Made by a program: the position numbers and the translations under genes | The notes under the pieces: model-generated | Database searches by the model: none | What the model was told of the DNA's origin: nothing | What the model saw: the letters and a program-made list of their open reading frames with translations, nothing else | Part shown: in pieces, positions 19,546-26,987 of the stretch | Layout: each line of letters opens with the position of its first letter | How positions within the stretch are numbered: the stretch's first letter is position 1 | Assembly: GCA_017935185.1 (NCBI GenBank) | Contig: JAGBIC010000023.1 | Span: 30,449 to 94,448, forward strand | Source of the DNA: Alistipes sp. | GTDB taxonomy: Bacteria > Bacteroidota > Bacteroidia > Bacteroidales > Rikenellaceae | DNA length: 64,000 nucleotides | Direction of reading: 5' to 3'

Positions 19546-20001
19546 ATGAAAAAATTGTTATTGTTGGCTGTGGCGGCTCTGTTTGCTGTTGCGGCATCGG
19601 CTCAAGAGGCCGGAGGTTGGGCATTTGGTCCCCGTGTTGGTATCTACACAAATACAGGTGATACCGTGATAGGTGTTGGAGGTATGGCTCGTTATCGTTT
19701 CGATAGCAACTTGCGATTGGAACCCTCGATTACAGCTTTGTTGCATAACGGCTGCTCGGTGGACCTTAACTGTGATGCACACTATGTATTTGATATGGGC
19801 GTTGTACGTTTGTATCCTGCTGCGGGTCTTACAGTCAATGATATTGGTAAGTGGGCTGCCGGTGTAAACCTTGGAGGTGGTTTGGATTTTGATGTTGCCG
19901 ATATTTTTGAAATGACGGCTGCAATAAAGTGGCAGGCCATGTTCGATGGTCCCCGCCCCAATCCTGTGGTAATAAGTGTGGGAGCGATGTTCAAATTCTA
20001 A
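19546..20001 (+). CDS. Small outer-membrane beta-barrel protein
   Basis: This 151-residue protein has a Sec signal peptide (MKKLLLLAVAALFAVAASAQ, cleavage after residue 19 or 20). The mature part is made of alternating polar/hydrophobic stretches with many glycines and ends in GAMFKF: a terminal aromatic residue is typical of barrels inserted by the Bam machinery. GPRVGIYTNTGD at the start of the mature part and GGGLDFDVADIFEMTAAIKW near the end suit the porin/OmpW-like outer-membrane barrel group. With about 130 mature residues it would form roughly eight strands. No function is predictable; the long leader and strong terminator suggest a separately regulated, well-expressed gene. Confidence 0.8.
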   Translation: MKKLLLLAVAALFAVAASAQEAGGWAFGPRVGIYTNTGDTVIGVGGMARYRFDSNLRLEPSITALLHNGCSVDLNCDAHYVFDMGVVRLYPAAGLTVNDIGKWAAGVNLGGGLDFDVADIFEMTAAIKWQAMFDGPRPNPVVISVGAMFKF

Positions 20002-20024
20002 TTTGGCCGCCAGATATAAAAATC

Positions 20025-20100
20025 AAATAGCCTGCCTAACAAGCTTTTGTTAGGCAGGCTATTTTTTATTTTTAGAACTTGTTAGACAGACTTTTATTTT
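20025..20100 (+). terminator. Strong terminator after the outer-membrane barrel gene
   Basis: A perfect 18-bp stem (left arm 20025-20042, right arm 20047-20064) around a GCTT loop is followed by T runs. A further ACTTGTTAGACAG copy at about 20078-20090, also followed by T's, could pair with the same left arm, giving an alternative second hairpin. It belongs to the CTGTCTAACAAG family. Confidence 0.88.
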
Positions 20101-20216
20101 TGCAATATAATAATCTGTAAGCTATGTAAATAGCTGTATATTAGTGGTATATCTTATAGGTAGGTGCTGCATATTTGGAAAAATGATTTTAAAATGAAAT
20201 ATTTTTAGCCAAAAAG

Positions 20217-20247
20217 TTGGATGTTAAATTTTTTTAATATATATTTG
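20217..20247 (+). promoter_or_regulatory. Sigma-ABfr promoter of the threonine operon
   Basis: TTG (20217-20219), a 20-bp spacer and TATATTTG (20240-20247) form a full consensus promoter. The expected transcript starts near 20253, about 15 nt before the leader peptide ATG and 310 nt before thrB. Confidence 0.8.
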
Positions 20248-20267
20248 CAATAGGTTAGTGATTAAAA

Positions 20268-20411
20268 ATGGTAAACAGCAATAATATAGCAGCTATGGTT
20301 ACGTCGATTACAATCGGCGTTGGTTGTTTGTATATTATTGTCGGTATTATCTCTTCTATTATTATCACGACGACCACAACAGCCACTACAATTACCCCTA
20401 TGGGGGTGTAG
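20268..20411 (+). CDS. Threonine-operon leader peptide (Thr/Ile-rich)
   Basis: A 47-codon reading frame lies between the thr promoter and thrB. Its second half is packed with the amino acids of this pathway: SSIIITTTTTATTITP, with ten Thr and ten Ile in the whole peptide. The threonine run lies at codons 34-43, ending a few codons before the TAG at 20409. This is how a ribosome-mediated attenuator reads charged tRNA-Thr and tRNA-Ile; E. coli thrL has the same logic but no sequence similarity. The frame is too short to have been called by length alone, and the assignment rests on composition and position. No coding function of the peptide itself is implied. Confidence 0.85.
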   Translation: MVNSNNIAAMVTSITIGVGCLYIIVGIISSIIITTTTTATTITPMGV

Positions 20412-20566
20412 TTATCTATTGCCGATGTGGGCATAATTCTGAAATGTCACAAATAGTTCTGTCAAGGTAACAGAAATCGGCCAAACGAAATCAGAAAATT
20501 AGAGTTCAATTTTGTTCACTTGCACGTAGTGTGCATGTGTGAATGGTATATATTAAATTGTAAGCA
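20412..20566 (+). promoter_or_regulatory. Thr-operon leader RNA between the leader peptide and thrB
   Basis: Several pairings are possible here. GCCGAT (20421-20426) can pair with ATCGGC (20476-20481). TTCTGT (20457-20462) pairs with ACAGAA (20470-20475). TTCAC/GTGAA plus TGCAC/GTGCA form a longer hairpin at 20515-20543 close to the thrB start. ACCCC/GGGGT overlaps the end of the leader frame (about 20394-20406). None is followed by a clear T run, so I cannot point to the attenuator terminator; control could act on thrB translation or through Rho. Confidence 0.5.
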
Positions 20567-21496
20567 ATGAACAAAGTAAGAGTTTTTGCGCCGGCTACCG
20601 TAGCAAATATGGGTTGTGGATTTGATGTTATGGGAATGACCCTTGATGGAGTGGGCGATGTTATATCTGTGGAAGTCTTGGATGGCGAGGGTATATCTAT
20701 TATAAACAATAGTGGCGTAGAGCTGCCCGAAGATGTTGATAGTAATGTGGTAACCCCTGCCGTGAGAGCGTTGTTGGCGGCCTATGGCGAGTGTAAGAAA
20801 GTGCTGATTACTATCGAAAAGAAAATTGCCCCCGGTAGTGGTATCGGGTCAAGTGCCGCATCGTCGGCAGCTGCAGTATATGCTTTGAATGTGGCGCTTG
20901 GGCGACCATTTTCAGATGAAAGGCTAGTGGAGTTTGCCATGGAGGGTGAAAAACTTATCAGTGGCGGAACTCCGCATGCAGACAATGTTGGCCCGTCGCT
21001 ATTGGGCGGTGTGGTGCTGTTGCGTAGCTATGAACCGCTTGATATTGTTCGTCTGCCAGTGCCTGATAATTTCTGTTGTTCGGTGGCGCATCCCGAGATT
21101 ATGGTAAGTACACGTATGGCGCGAGAGGTCTTGCCCAAGGAGATTCCCTTGCGCACGGCTGTGAAGCAGTGGGGAAATGTCGCGGGTCTTGTTGCCGGAT
21201 TGTCACTCAAGGATGTATATTTGGTTGGTCGAGCCATGTGTGATGTAGTCGTGGAGCCATATCGTAAACGATTTATACCGCAATTTGACGAGTTGCGTGA
21301 GAAAGTGTTGGCGGTAGGAGCGTTGGCGATGAATATTTCAGGTGCGGGACCATCAGTCTTTGCATTGTCGGCCGACATGAAAGTGGCTGAACGTGTAGGA
21401 GAAGTGATGCGTGAGCATTTTGCACAACTAGATGTGAAGTCTGATATATATGTGAGTAAGGTGTCGAATCAGGGCGCAAGAGTGTTGAATGACTAA
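20567..21496 (+). CDS. thrB: Homoserine kinase
   Basis: ThrB phosphorylates homoserine with ATP to give O-phosphohomoserine, the substrate of threonine synthase. The 309-residue protein is a GHMP kinase. The N-terminal VRVFAPATVANMGCGFDVMG is the homoserine kinase signature, PGSGIGSSAASSAAAVYALN is the ATP-binding motif, and GGTPHADNVGPSLLGG and MNISGAGPSVFAL are the later GHMP motifs. It is the first structural gene after the leader peptide and is followed by thrC after 11 bp. The aspartokinase/homoserine dehydrogenase gene thrA, often first in this operon in related bacteria, is not present in the window. Confidence 0.95.
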   Translation: MNKVRVFAPATVANMGCGFDVMGMTLDGVGDVISVEVLDGEGISIINNSGVELPEDVDSNVVTPAVRALLAAYGECKKVLITIEKKIAPGSGIGSSAASSAAAVYALNVALGRPFSDERLVEFAMEGEKLISGGTPHADNVGPSLLGGVVLLRSYEPLDIVRLPVPDNFCCSVAHPEIMVSTRMAREVLPKEIPLRTAVKQWGNVAGLVAGLSLKDVYLVGRAMCDVVVEPYRKRFIPQFDELREKVLAVGALAMNISGAGPSVFALSADMKVAERVGEVMREHFAQLDVKSDIYVSKVSNQGARVLND

Positions 21497-21507
21497 ATTT
21501 ATGAGTA

Positions 21508-22794
21508 ATGAAATTTTATAGTACACGAGATAAATCGCATCTACATCGTTTGCCACTTACAGAGGCGGCCTTTGCGGGACTTGCTGCAGATGGCGGGCTA
21601 TTTATGCCTGAGCGTATTCCGCTGGTTGATATGAAGCGAGTTGAGAAGCTGGCCGAGTGTTCGTATGCCGAGATGGCGTCGTATCTGGCGCAACAACTTT
21701 TTGATGACGTGCCGGCGGATGTTGTCAAGCAAGTTGTGCATGAGGCTTATGATTTCCCAATCGTCATGAATCATTTGGGTGATAATTTCTATAATCTAGA
21801 ATTGTTTCATGGGCCTACTTTTGCATTTAAGGATTTTGGGGCTCGTTTCATGGGGCGTATGCTTAATCATTTGTGCGGTGAAGAGCCTTTGACGATACTT
21901 ACTGCCACATCGGGCGATACTGGCAGTGCCGTTGCTCATGGTTTTTATGGAGTAGAGGGTGTGCGTGTGGTGATTTTATATCCCGATGGTAAGGTTAGTC
22001 CATTACAAGAGGCGCAGATGACAACACTTGGTGGTAATATCTTTCCGCTTAAAGTACGTGGCAATTTTGATGATTGCCAGCGTATGGTTAAATCAGTATT
22101 TCGTAACCAATCTTTACGTGGACGTATTCGTCTTACATCTGCCAATTCAATAAATTTGTTGCGATGGATTCCACAATCATTTTATTACTTCTATGGTTAT
22201 TGCATTTGGTCTTATATGACTGGTAGGGATTTTCCCGAAGTGGTTGTTCCGAGTGGTAATTATGGAAATCTTACAGCAGGAATGTTGGCCCGCAGAATGG
22301 GTTTGCCGCTTAAAGGTTTTGTGGCTGCATCAAATGCAAATGATGTAGTGCCGGAATTCTTACAAACCGAACAATACCATCCGCGTGCATCGGTACATAC
22401 ATTAGCCAATGCCATGGATGTTGGTGATCCGAGTAATTTTGAACGTATGATGACATTGTGTGGAAACAATGTAAAGGCGTTGCAGACTGAAGTGCGTGGA
22501 TTTTCGTGTGATGATAAACAAATAGCGGAGTCCATGGCTGAGATATATAATAAATACGATTATGTGTCGGATCCGCATAGTGCGATTGGTTATTTAGCAT
22601 CCAAGCAATTAGATGTGGATGGGTTTTATCTTTCAACAGCACATGCTGCAAAATTTGGTGAGGTTGTCAAAAATTCACTCGGAATTCAGCCACAGCTCCC
22701 AGATGTGTTGCATGAAAGTATGTTGAAATCGCGTGGTTTTGACATTATCGAGGCCAATGAGTCTGTGTTGGAGGATTTTTTGTTGAAAATGTGA
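21508..22794 (+). CDS. thrC: Threonine synthase
   Basis: ThrC converts O-phosphohomoserine to threonine using pyridoxal phosphate. It has 428 residues and the fold of the longer bacterial/fungal-like class, with the N-terminal MKFYSTRDKSHLHRLPLTEA. The cofactor lysine is Lys108 in FAFKDFGARFMG. TATSGDTGSAVAHGFYG binds the cofactor phosphate, and VVPSGNYGNLTAGMLARRMG follows. Codon use is visibly more AT-rich than in nifJ or the ribosomal genes, but there is no other sign of transfer. It is the last gene of the operon; a terminator follows at 22805-22841. Confidence 0.95.
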   Translation: MKFYSTRDKSHLHRLPLTEAAFAGLAADGGLFMPERIPLVDMKRVEKLAECSYAEMASYLAQQLFDDVPADVVKQVVHEAYDFPIVMNHLGDNFYNLELFHGPTFAFKDFGARFMGRMLNHLCGEEPLTILTATSGDTGSAVAHGFYGVEGVRVVILYPDGKVSPLQEAQMTTLGGNIFPLKVRGNFDDCQRMVKSVFRNQSLRGRIRLTSANSINLLRWIPQSFYYFYGYCIWSYMTGRDFPEVVVPSGNYGNLTAGMLARRMGLPLKGFVAASNANDVVPEFLQTEQYHPRASVHTLANAMDVGDPSNFERMMTLCGNNVKALQTEVRGFSCDDKQIAESMAEIYNKYDYVSDPHSAIGYLASKQLDVDGFYLSTAHAAKFGEVVKNSLGIQPQLPDVLHESMLKSRGFDIIEANESVLEDFLLKM

Positions 22795-22804
22795 GTTTTT
22801 ATAT

Positions 22805-22841
22805 GTCATAGAGTCGCGAAATGAGGCTCTATGACTTTTTT
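22805..22841 (+). terminator. Intrinsic terminator of the thr operon
   Basis: A 9-bp stem GTCATAGAG/CTCTATGAC (22805-22813 with 22827-22835), with a 13-nt loop, is followed by six T. Confidence 0.82.
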
Positions 22842-22873
22842 ATTCAGAAAGTTATAAATTATTTTCAGGGATG

Positions 22874-22905
22874 TTGTTATATATGAAAAATATTTACTAT
22901 CTTTG
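22874..22905 (+). promoter_or_regulatory. Sigma-ABfr promoter and leader of the rplM operon
   Basis: TTG (22874-22876), a 21-bp spacer and TATCTTTG (22898-22905) fit the consensus. The leader of about 55 nt begins with a small hairpin, CCCGTA/TGCGGG (22910-22915 with 22920-22925), a possible site for feedback by a ribosomal protein. Confidence 0.75.
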
Positions 22906-22965
22906 CGCACCCGTAAATATGCGGGAATAGGATTACAAAACAAGTTATTAACTTAAACGTAAAAG

Positions 22966-23421
22966 ATGGATTCAAGAAGTTACAAAACTATCTCGTTGAA
23001 CGCCGCTACTGTTCAGAAAGAGTGGGTGGTTATCGACGCTACCAACGAGGTATTGGGACGTCTTGCTTCGCAGGTTGCAAAAATCCTGCGCGGTAAGAAC
23101 AAGCCTGGCTACACTCCTCACGTTGATTGCGGTGATTATGTTATCGTTATCAACGCCGATAAGGTGAAGCTTACAGGCGCAAAGATGACCGACAAGGTCT
23201 ATGTACGTCACACCGGCTATCCCGGTGGCCAGCGTTTTGCTACTCCTGCGGACTATTTGGCAAAGAAGCCTGAGTTCGTAATTGAGCACGCTGTAAAGGG
23301 TATGCTCCCCAAGACTCGTCTGGGTGTTGCTATCCTAAAGAATTTGAAGGTTTATGCTGGCGCAGAGCATCCTCACGCAGCACAAAACCCCAAGGAAATT
23401 AAGTTAAACGAGATTAAGTAA
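22966..23421 (+). CDS. rplM: 50S ribosomal protein L13
   Basis: L13 is an early-assembly protein of the large ribosomal subunit. The 151 residues carry the family pattern WVVIDATNEVLGRLASQVAKILRGK, VINADKVKLTG, and KGMLPKTRLGVAILKNLKVY. It heads the conserved rplM-rpsI-rpsB-tsf order. Codon use is strongly biased. It starts from its own promoter after a short hairpin-bearing leader and is followed by rpsI after only 5 bp. Confidence 0.98.
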   Translation: MDSRSYKTISLNAATVQKEWVVIDATNEVLGRLASQVAKILRGKNKPGYTPHVDCGDYVIVINADKVKLTGAKMTDKVYVRHTGYPGGQRFATPADYLAKKPEFVIEHAVKGMLPKTRLGVAILKNLKVYAGAEHPHAAQNPKEIKLNEIK

Positions 23422-23426
23422 ACAGT

Positions 23427-23813
23427 ATGGAAGTTGTAAACACCGTAGGTCGCCGTAAGGCAGCTGTGGCTCGCGTATTCGTGAAGCCGGGTAATGGTCA
23501 GATTACAATCAACCAGCGCGCTCTCGACGTTTATTTCCCCTTGAACATTCTTCAGTATGAGGTTAAGCAGCCTTTGTTGGTTACTAACACTTTGGAGAAT
23601 TATGATGTAACCATCAATTTGGTTGGTGGTGGTATCAAGGGTCAGGCCGAGGCCGCTCGTATGGGTATTGCACGTGCGTTGTGTGAAATCGACGCTGAGC
23701 ACCGTTCAATTTTGAAGAAGAACGGTTTCCTCACTCGCGATTCTCGTGAGGTTGAGCGTAAGAAGCCCGGACAGCCCGGAGCACGTCGTAAGTTCCAGTT
23801 CAGTAAGCGTTAA
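23427..23813 (+). CDS. rpsI: 30S ribosomal protein S9
   Basis: S9 belongs to the small-subunit head, and its basic tail reaches the P-site tRNA. The 128 residues include NTVGRRKAAVARVFVKPGNG, GGGIKGQAEAARMGIARAL and the conserved C-terminus GARRKFQFSKR, which ends in the Lys-Arg pair that touches tRNA. It is co-transcribed with rplM (5-bp gap). The next gene, rpsB, follows after a 183-bp structured spacer. Confidence 0.98.
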   Translation: MEVVNTVGRRKAAVARVFVKPGNGQITINQRALDVYFPLNILQYEVKQPLLVTNTLENYDVTINLVGGGIKGQAEAARMGIARALCEIDAEHRSILKKNGFLTRDSREVERKKPGQPGARRKFQFSKR

Positions 23814-23899
23814 TCCTTACACGACCGAATTTCGGCAAGCACGACGAGGGTTAAAAATTCGAAAGACTGCTACGTATTTATTATATATAGGTATTACTT

Positions 23900-23958
23900 A
23901 CGGGTTGCCCCGTCGCGGAAAATCTCCCGGATTGGCAAGGCCACTACCTTGGGGGATT
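23900..23958 (+). promoter_or_regulatory. Structured leader upstream of rpsB (possible ribosomal-protein autoregulatory RNA)
   Basis: Two adjacent hairpins lie in the rpsI-rpsB spacer, 39 bp or more before the rpsB ATG. The first is ACGGG/CCCGT at 23900-23913. The second is AATCTCCC/GGGGGATT (23921-23928 with 23951-23958), containing an inner AAGG/CCTT hairpin and an 8-nt bulge. No T run follows, so they are not terminators. Such compact structures before ribosomal-protein genes often bind the encoded protein; that role is inferred. Confidence 0.45.
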
Positions 23959-23996
23959 GAAGTAAAGAGAAATTAAAATTTAAAGAAAAAATTAAA

Positions 23997-24839
23997 ATGT
24001 CACGCACAGATTTTAATACATTATTGGATGCAGGCGTTCACTTCGGTCACTTGAAGCGTAAGTGGAATCCTAAAATGGCTCCCTATATCTTCATGGAGAA
24101 GAACGGCATCCACATCATCGATCTTCACAAGACAGTTGTAAAGCTCGATGAGGCTGCAGCAGCACTTAAGCAGATTGCAAAGAGCGGTCGCCGTGTGTTG
24201 TTTGTAGCAACAAAGAAACAAGCAAAGGATATTGTTGCCGAAAAGGTAGCTCCCGTTGGTATGCCTTACGTTACAGAGCGTTGGGCCGGCGGTATGCTTA
24301 CCAACTTCCCCACCATACGTAAAGCCGTTAAGAAGATGGCCACCATCGATAAGATGTTGGGCGACGGCACTTTTGATAATTTCTCAAAGCGTGAGAAACT
24401 CCAGATTGAGCGTCAGCGTGCTAAGTTGGAGAAGAACCTTGGTTCTATCTCAGATCTTACTCGTCTTCCTGCTGCTCTGTTCGTTATCGACGTACAGAAG
24501 GAGGCAAACGCCGTTAAGGAGGCTAAGCGTTTGAGCATCCCTGTATTTGCCATGGTTGATACTTGTTGTGATCCTACCGACATCGATTACGTAATTCCGG
24601 CAAATGATGATGCTGCAAAGTCAATCGCTACTATCCTTGACGTAGTTTGCACTGCAATTGCAGAGGGAACAGAGGAGCGCAAGCTCGAGAAGGAGAAGGA
24701 AGCACAGGAGGCAGAGGCTGCTGCTCCTGCAAAGAAGGAGGCTAAACCCCGCATCAAGAAGGCTGTTAAGGCTGCTGTAGATGCTGAGGAGGCTACCGTT
24801 GCAGAGGTTGTTGCTGCCACCGAGCAGAAGGCTGAGTAA
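23997..24839 (+). CDS. rpsB: 30S ribosomal protein S2
   Basis: S2 is a small-subunit protein needed for S1 binding and translation initiation. The first 230 residues are standard: LLDAGVHFGHLKRKWNPKM, GRRVLFVATKKQAKDIV, YVTERWAGGMLTNFPTIRK, and VIPANDDAAKSIATIL. The last 50 residues are a low-complexity Ala/Glu/Lys tail (EAEAAAPAKKEAKPRIKKAV), longer than in E. coli (241 residues) and common in this phylum. tsf follows after 46 bp, as in most bacteria. Confidence 0.98.
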   Translation: MSRTDFNTLLDAGVHFGHLKRKWNPKMAPYIFMEKNGIHIIDLHKTVVKLDEAAAALKQIAKSGRRVLFVATKKQAKDIVAEKVAPVGMPYVTERWAGGMLTNFPTIRKAVKKMATIDKMLGDGTFDNFSKREKLQIERQRAKLEKNLGSISDLTRLPAALFVIDVQKEANAVKEAKRLSIPVFAMVDTCCDPTDIDYVIPANDDAAKSIATILDVVCTAIAEGTEERKLEKEKEAQEAEAAAPAKKEAKPRIKKAVKAAVDAEEATVAEVVAATEQKAE

Positions 24840-24885
24840 GCTCCGAAATTAGAGAAGTTATTAACACATTAAACAAAAAACTATT

Positions 24886-25716
24886 ATGGAAATCAAAGCA
24901 GCAGATGTAATGAAGCTCCGCAAGATGACGGGTGCAGGTATGATGGACTGCAAGAAGGCTCTCATCGAGGCAGAGGGTGATTACGAGCGCGCAAAGGATA
25001 TTATCCGTGAGAAGGGTAAACTCGTTGTTAGCAAGCGTGCAGACCGTAGCGCATCAGAGGGTGTTGTTGTAACCAAGATCGTAGGCCAGAAGGCTTATTT
25101 GTTGTGTCTTGCTTGCGAGACTGACTTCGTAGCACAGAACTCAGAGTTCTCAGCTTCAGCTAACGCAATTCTTGATATCGCTGTTGCAAACGATGCAGCT
25201 GATGTAGAGGCTTTGAAGGCTATCAAGAATGCCGAGGGTATCACCGTAGAGGAGATGGTAACCGAGAAGTCTGGTCAGACAGGCGAGAAGGTTGAGTTGG
25301 CTTACTATGGCCGTATCGAGGCTCCCTATTGCAACGCTTACGTTCACTTCAACAAGAAGCTCGGTACTATCCTTGGCTTTAACAAGGAGGTTTCTGAGGA
25401 GGTTGCTCACACCATCGCTATGCAGGCTACAGCTATGGCTCCTATCTCTATCGATGAGAATGACTGCCCCGCAGAGGTTGTTGAGAAGGAGAAGGCTATC
25501 GCTCTTGAGATGATGAAGCAGGATCCCAAGAACGCTAACAAGCCCGAGGCTATCTTGGCAAAGATCGCAGAGGGTAAGATGCGTAAGTTCTTCGAGGAGA
25601 ATACTCTGTTGAATCAGGCTCTCGTTGGCGAGAAGATCTCTATCCGCGAGTACTTGCAGCAGGCTGATAAGGAGGCTAATGTTATCGCTTACAAGCGTTT
25701 CGCTTTGGAGGCATAA
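24886..25716 (+). CDS. tsf: Elongation factor Ts
   Basis: EF-Ts is the nucleotide-exchange factor of EF-Tu. The 276 residues open with the N-terminal domain (VMKLRKMTGAGMMDCKKALI, then EGDYERAKDIIREKG). The core includes ACETDFVAQNSEF, which contacts EF-Tu, and VAHTIAMQATAMAPISI, and the protein closes with the C-terminal helix. Codon use is highly biased, as in nifJ. It is the last gene of the rplM-rpsI-rpsB-tsf group, ending at a strong bidirectional terminator of the CTGTCTAAC family. Confidence 0.98.
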   Translation: MEIKAADVMKLRKMTGAGMMDCKKALIEAEGDYERAKDIIREKGKLVVSKRADRSASEGVVVTKIVGQKAYLLCLACETDFVAQNSEFSASANAILDIAVANDAADVEALKAIKNAEGITVEEMVTEKSGQTGEKVELAYYGRIEAPYCNAYVHFNKKLGTILGFNKEVSEEVAHTIAMQATAMAPISIDENDCPAEVVEKEKAIALEMMKQDPKNANKPEAILAKIAEGKMRKFFEENTLLNQALVGEKISIREYLQQADKEANVIAYKRFALEA

Positions 25717-25735
25717 TTGGTCAAGTATCATAAAT

Positions 25736-25775
25736 AAAGAGCCTGTCTAACGCAATGTTAGGCAGGCTCTTTTTA
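25736..25775. terminator. Bidirectional terminator after tsf
   Basis: A 16-bp stem with one G-T pair (25736-25751 with 25757-25772) and a 5-nt loop is followed by a T-rich tract. It lies between convergent tsf and rlmI. The arms contain GCCTGTCTAAC and its complement, relating it to the hairpins after nifJ and the outer-membrane barrel gene. Confidence 0.87.
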
Positions 25776-25776
25776 T

Positions 25777-26976
25777 TTATTCAACATATAACACAAGTCC
25801 TTTCAGATACTCCCCTTCGGGGTGATAGATGTTTATCGGGTGGTCGGCGGGTTGAGTCAATTGATGCAGTATTCTGACTTTGCGTCCTGCTATTGCTGCT
25901 GCCGAGAAGACGGTGGTTCGGAACAGCTCTTTTGAGACGGCTTGTGAGCAGGAGAATGTGAAGAGTATTCCTCCACTTTTGATCTGTGACAGCGCTCTGG
26001 CATTTATGCGCTTATATCCCTGCATGGCGTTGCCCAGCACTTTGTGATGTTTGGCAAATGCAGGTGGATCGAGAATTATCAGGTCGTATTTGTTGCCAAT
26101 TTGCTTGATATACTCCACTGCATCGGCAGCTACAGCCGAGTGTTTAACCGTATCACCAAAGTTGAGCCTCATATTCTCCTCGGCAAGTTTTACGGCTCGC
26201 TCCGAAGCATCCACCGAGCAGACTTCGACAGCTCCGCCCGAGGCGGCATATACCGAGAAGCCGCCTGTATAGCAGAATGTATTTAGTACTGTGCGCCCTT
26301 TCGAGTAGTGTTTTACCAATTCGCGATTCTGGCGCTGGTCAAGGAAAAAACCTGTTTTTTGACCCTCTTCCCAGTTTACCATGAATTTCTCGCCATTCTC
26401 TAATACTACATGTGATTTCTTGTCTGAATGTCCCCAGATATAGCCGTCAACAGCGTTCAGTCCGGCCTTAAACGGTACCGTCTGTGAGCTTTTGTCGTAG
26501 ATGGCAGTTAGTTGTTCACCATAAACGGCACGCAGCGCATCGGCTATGGCATGACGTGAGCGATACATACCAACCGAGTGGCACTGTATTACCGCCGTAC
26601 TGTCGTATATGTCAATTACGAGTCCCGGTAGAGAGTCGCCCTCGCCATGTATAAGTCGATAACAATTGGTATCGGCATTATCTGTCAGACCCAGTGTCTC
26701 TCTTACGTCGTAGGCAACAGCAATTCTCTTCTGCCACCATTTGGCGTCAATCTCTTCGCTTTGCTCGAAGCTAAGGACTCTGACAGCTATGGAGCCGATT
26801 TGGTAGTGGCCTCGGGCAATGAAATTGCCCGATTTTGTGTAGACATCTACAATTTCTCCCTCGGTTAGCTCTTTGCCCTCGAATTTTACTTGTTCGATGG
26901 CCCCCGAGAATATCCATGGGTGGCGACGCATAAGAGACTCCTCTTTGCCGTGACGAAGATAAATTTGTGCCCTCAT
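25777..26976 (-). CDS. rlmI: 23S rRNA (cytosine-C5) methyltransferase, RlmI-type
   Basis: This enzyme probably methylates C1962 of 23S rRNA with S-adenosylmethionine. The 399 residues start with a PUA-like RNA-binding domain (RHPWIFSGAIEQVKFEGKEL, GNFIARGHYQIGSIAVRVLS). A beta-barrel linker with GEGDSLPGLVIDIYD follows. The Rossmann methyltransferase domain has KTGFFLDQRQNRELV, VLNTFCYTGGFSVYAA and LDPPAFAKH, and FTFSCSQAVS carries the candidate catalytic Cys. It is followed on the same strand by nothing closer than the terminator; upstream, its start lies 11 bp after the exonuclease gene stop, suggesting a recQ-exonuclease-rlmI operon. Confidence 0.92.
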   Translation of the reverse strand: MRAQIYLRHGKEESLMRRHPWIFSGAIEQVKFEGKELTEGEIVDVYTKSGNFIARGHYQIGSIAVRVLSFEQSEEIDAKWWQKRIAVAYDVRETLGLTDNADTNCYRLIHGEGDSLPGLVIDIYDSTAVIQCHSVGMYRSRHAIADALRAVYGEQLTAIYDKSSQTVPFKAGLNAVDGYIWGHSDKKSHVVLENGEKFMVNWEEGQKTGFFLDQRQNRELVKHYSKGRTVLNTFCYTGGFSVYAASGGAVEVCSVDASERAVKLAEENMRLNFGDTVKHSAVAADAVEYIKQIGNKYDLIILDPPAFAKHHKVLGNAMQGYKRINARALSQIKSGGILFTFSCSQAVSKELFRTTVFSAAAIAGRKVRILHQLTQPADHPINIYHPEGEYLKGLVLYVE

Positions 26977-26987
26977 TGTTATAATTG

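Noticed and set aside
21508-22794. Horizontal transfer of thrC based on its more AT-rich codons
   Set aside because: The difference is mild and fits lower expression compared with nifJ or ribosomal genes; gene order and the operon are normal.
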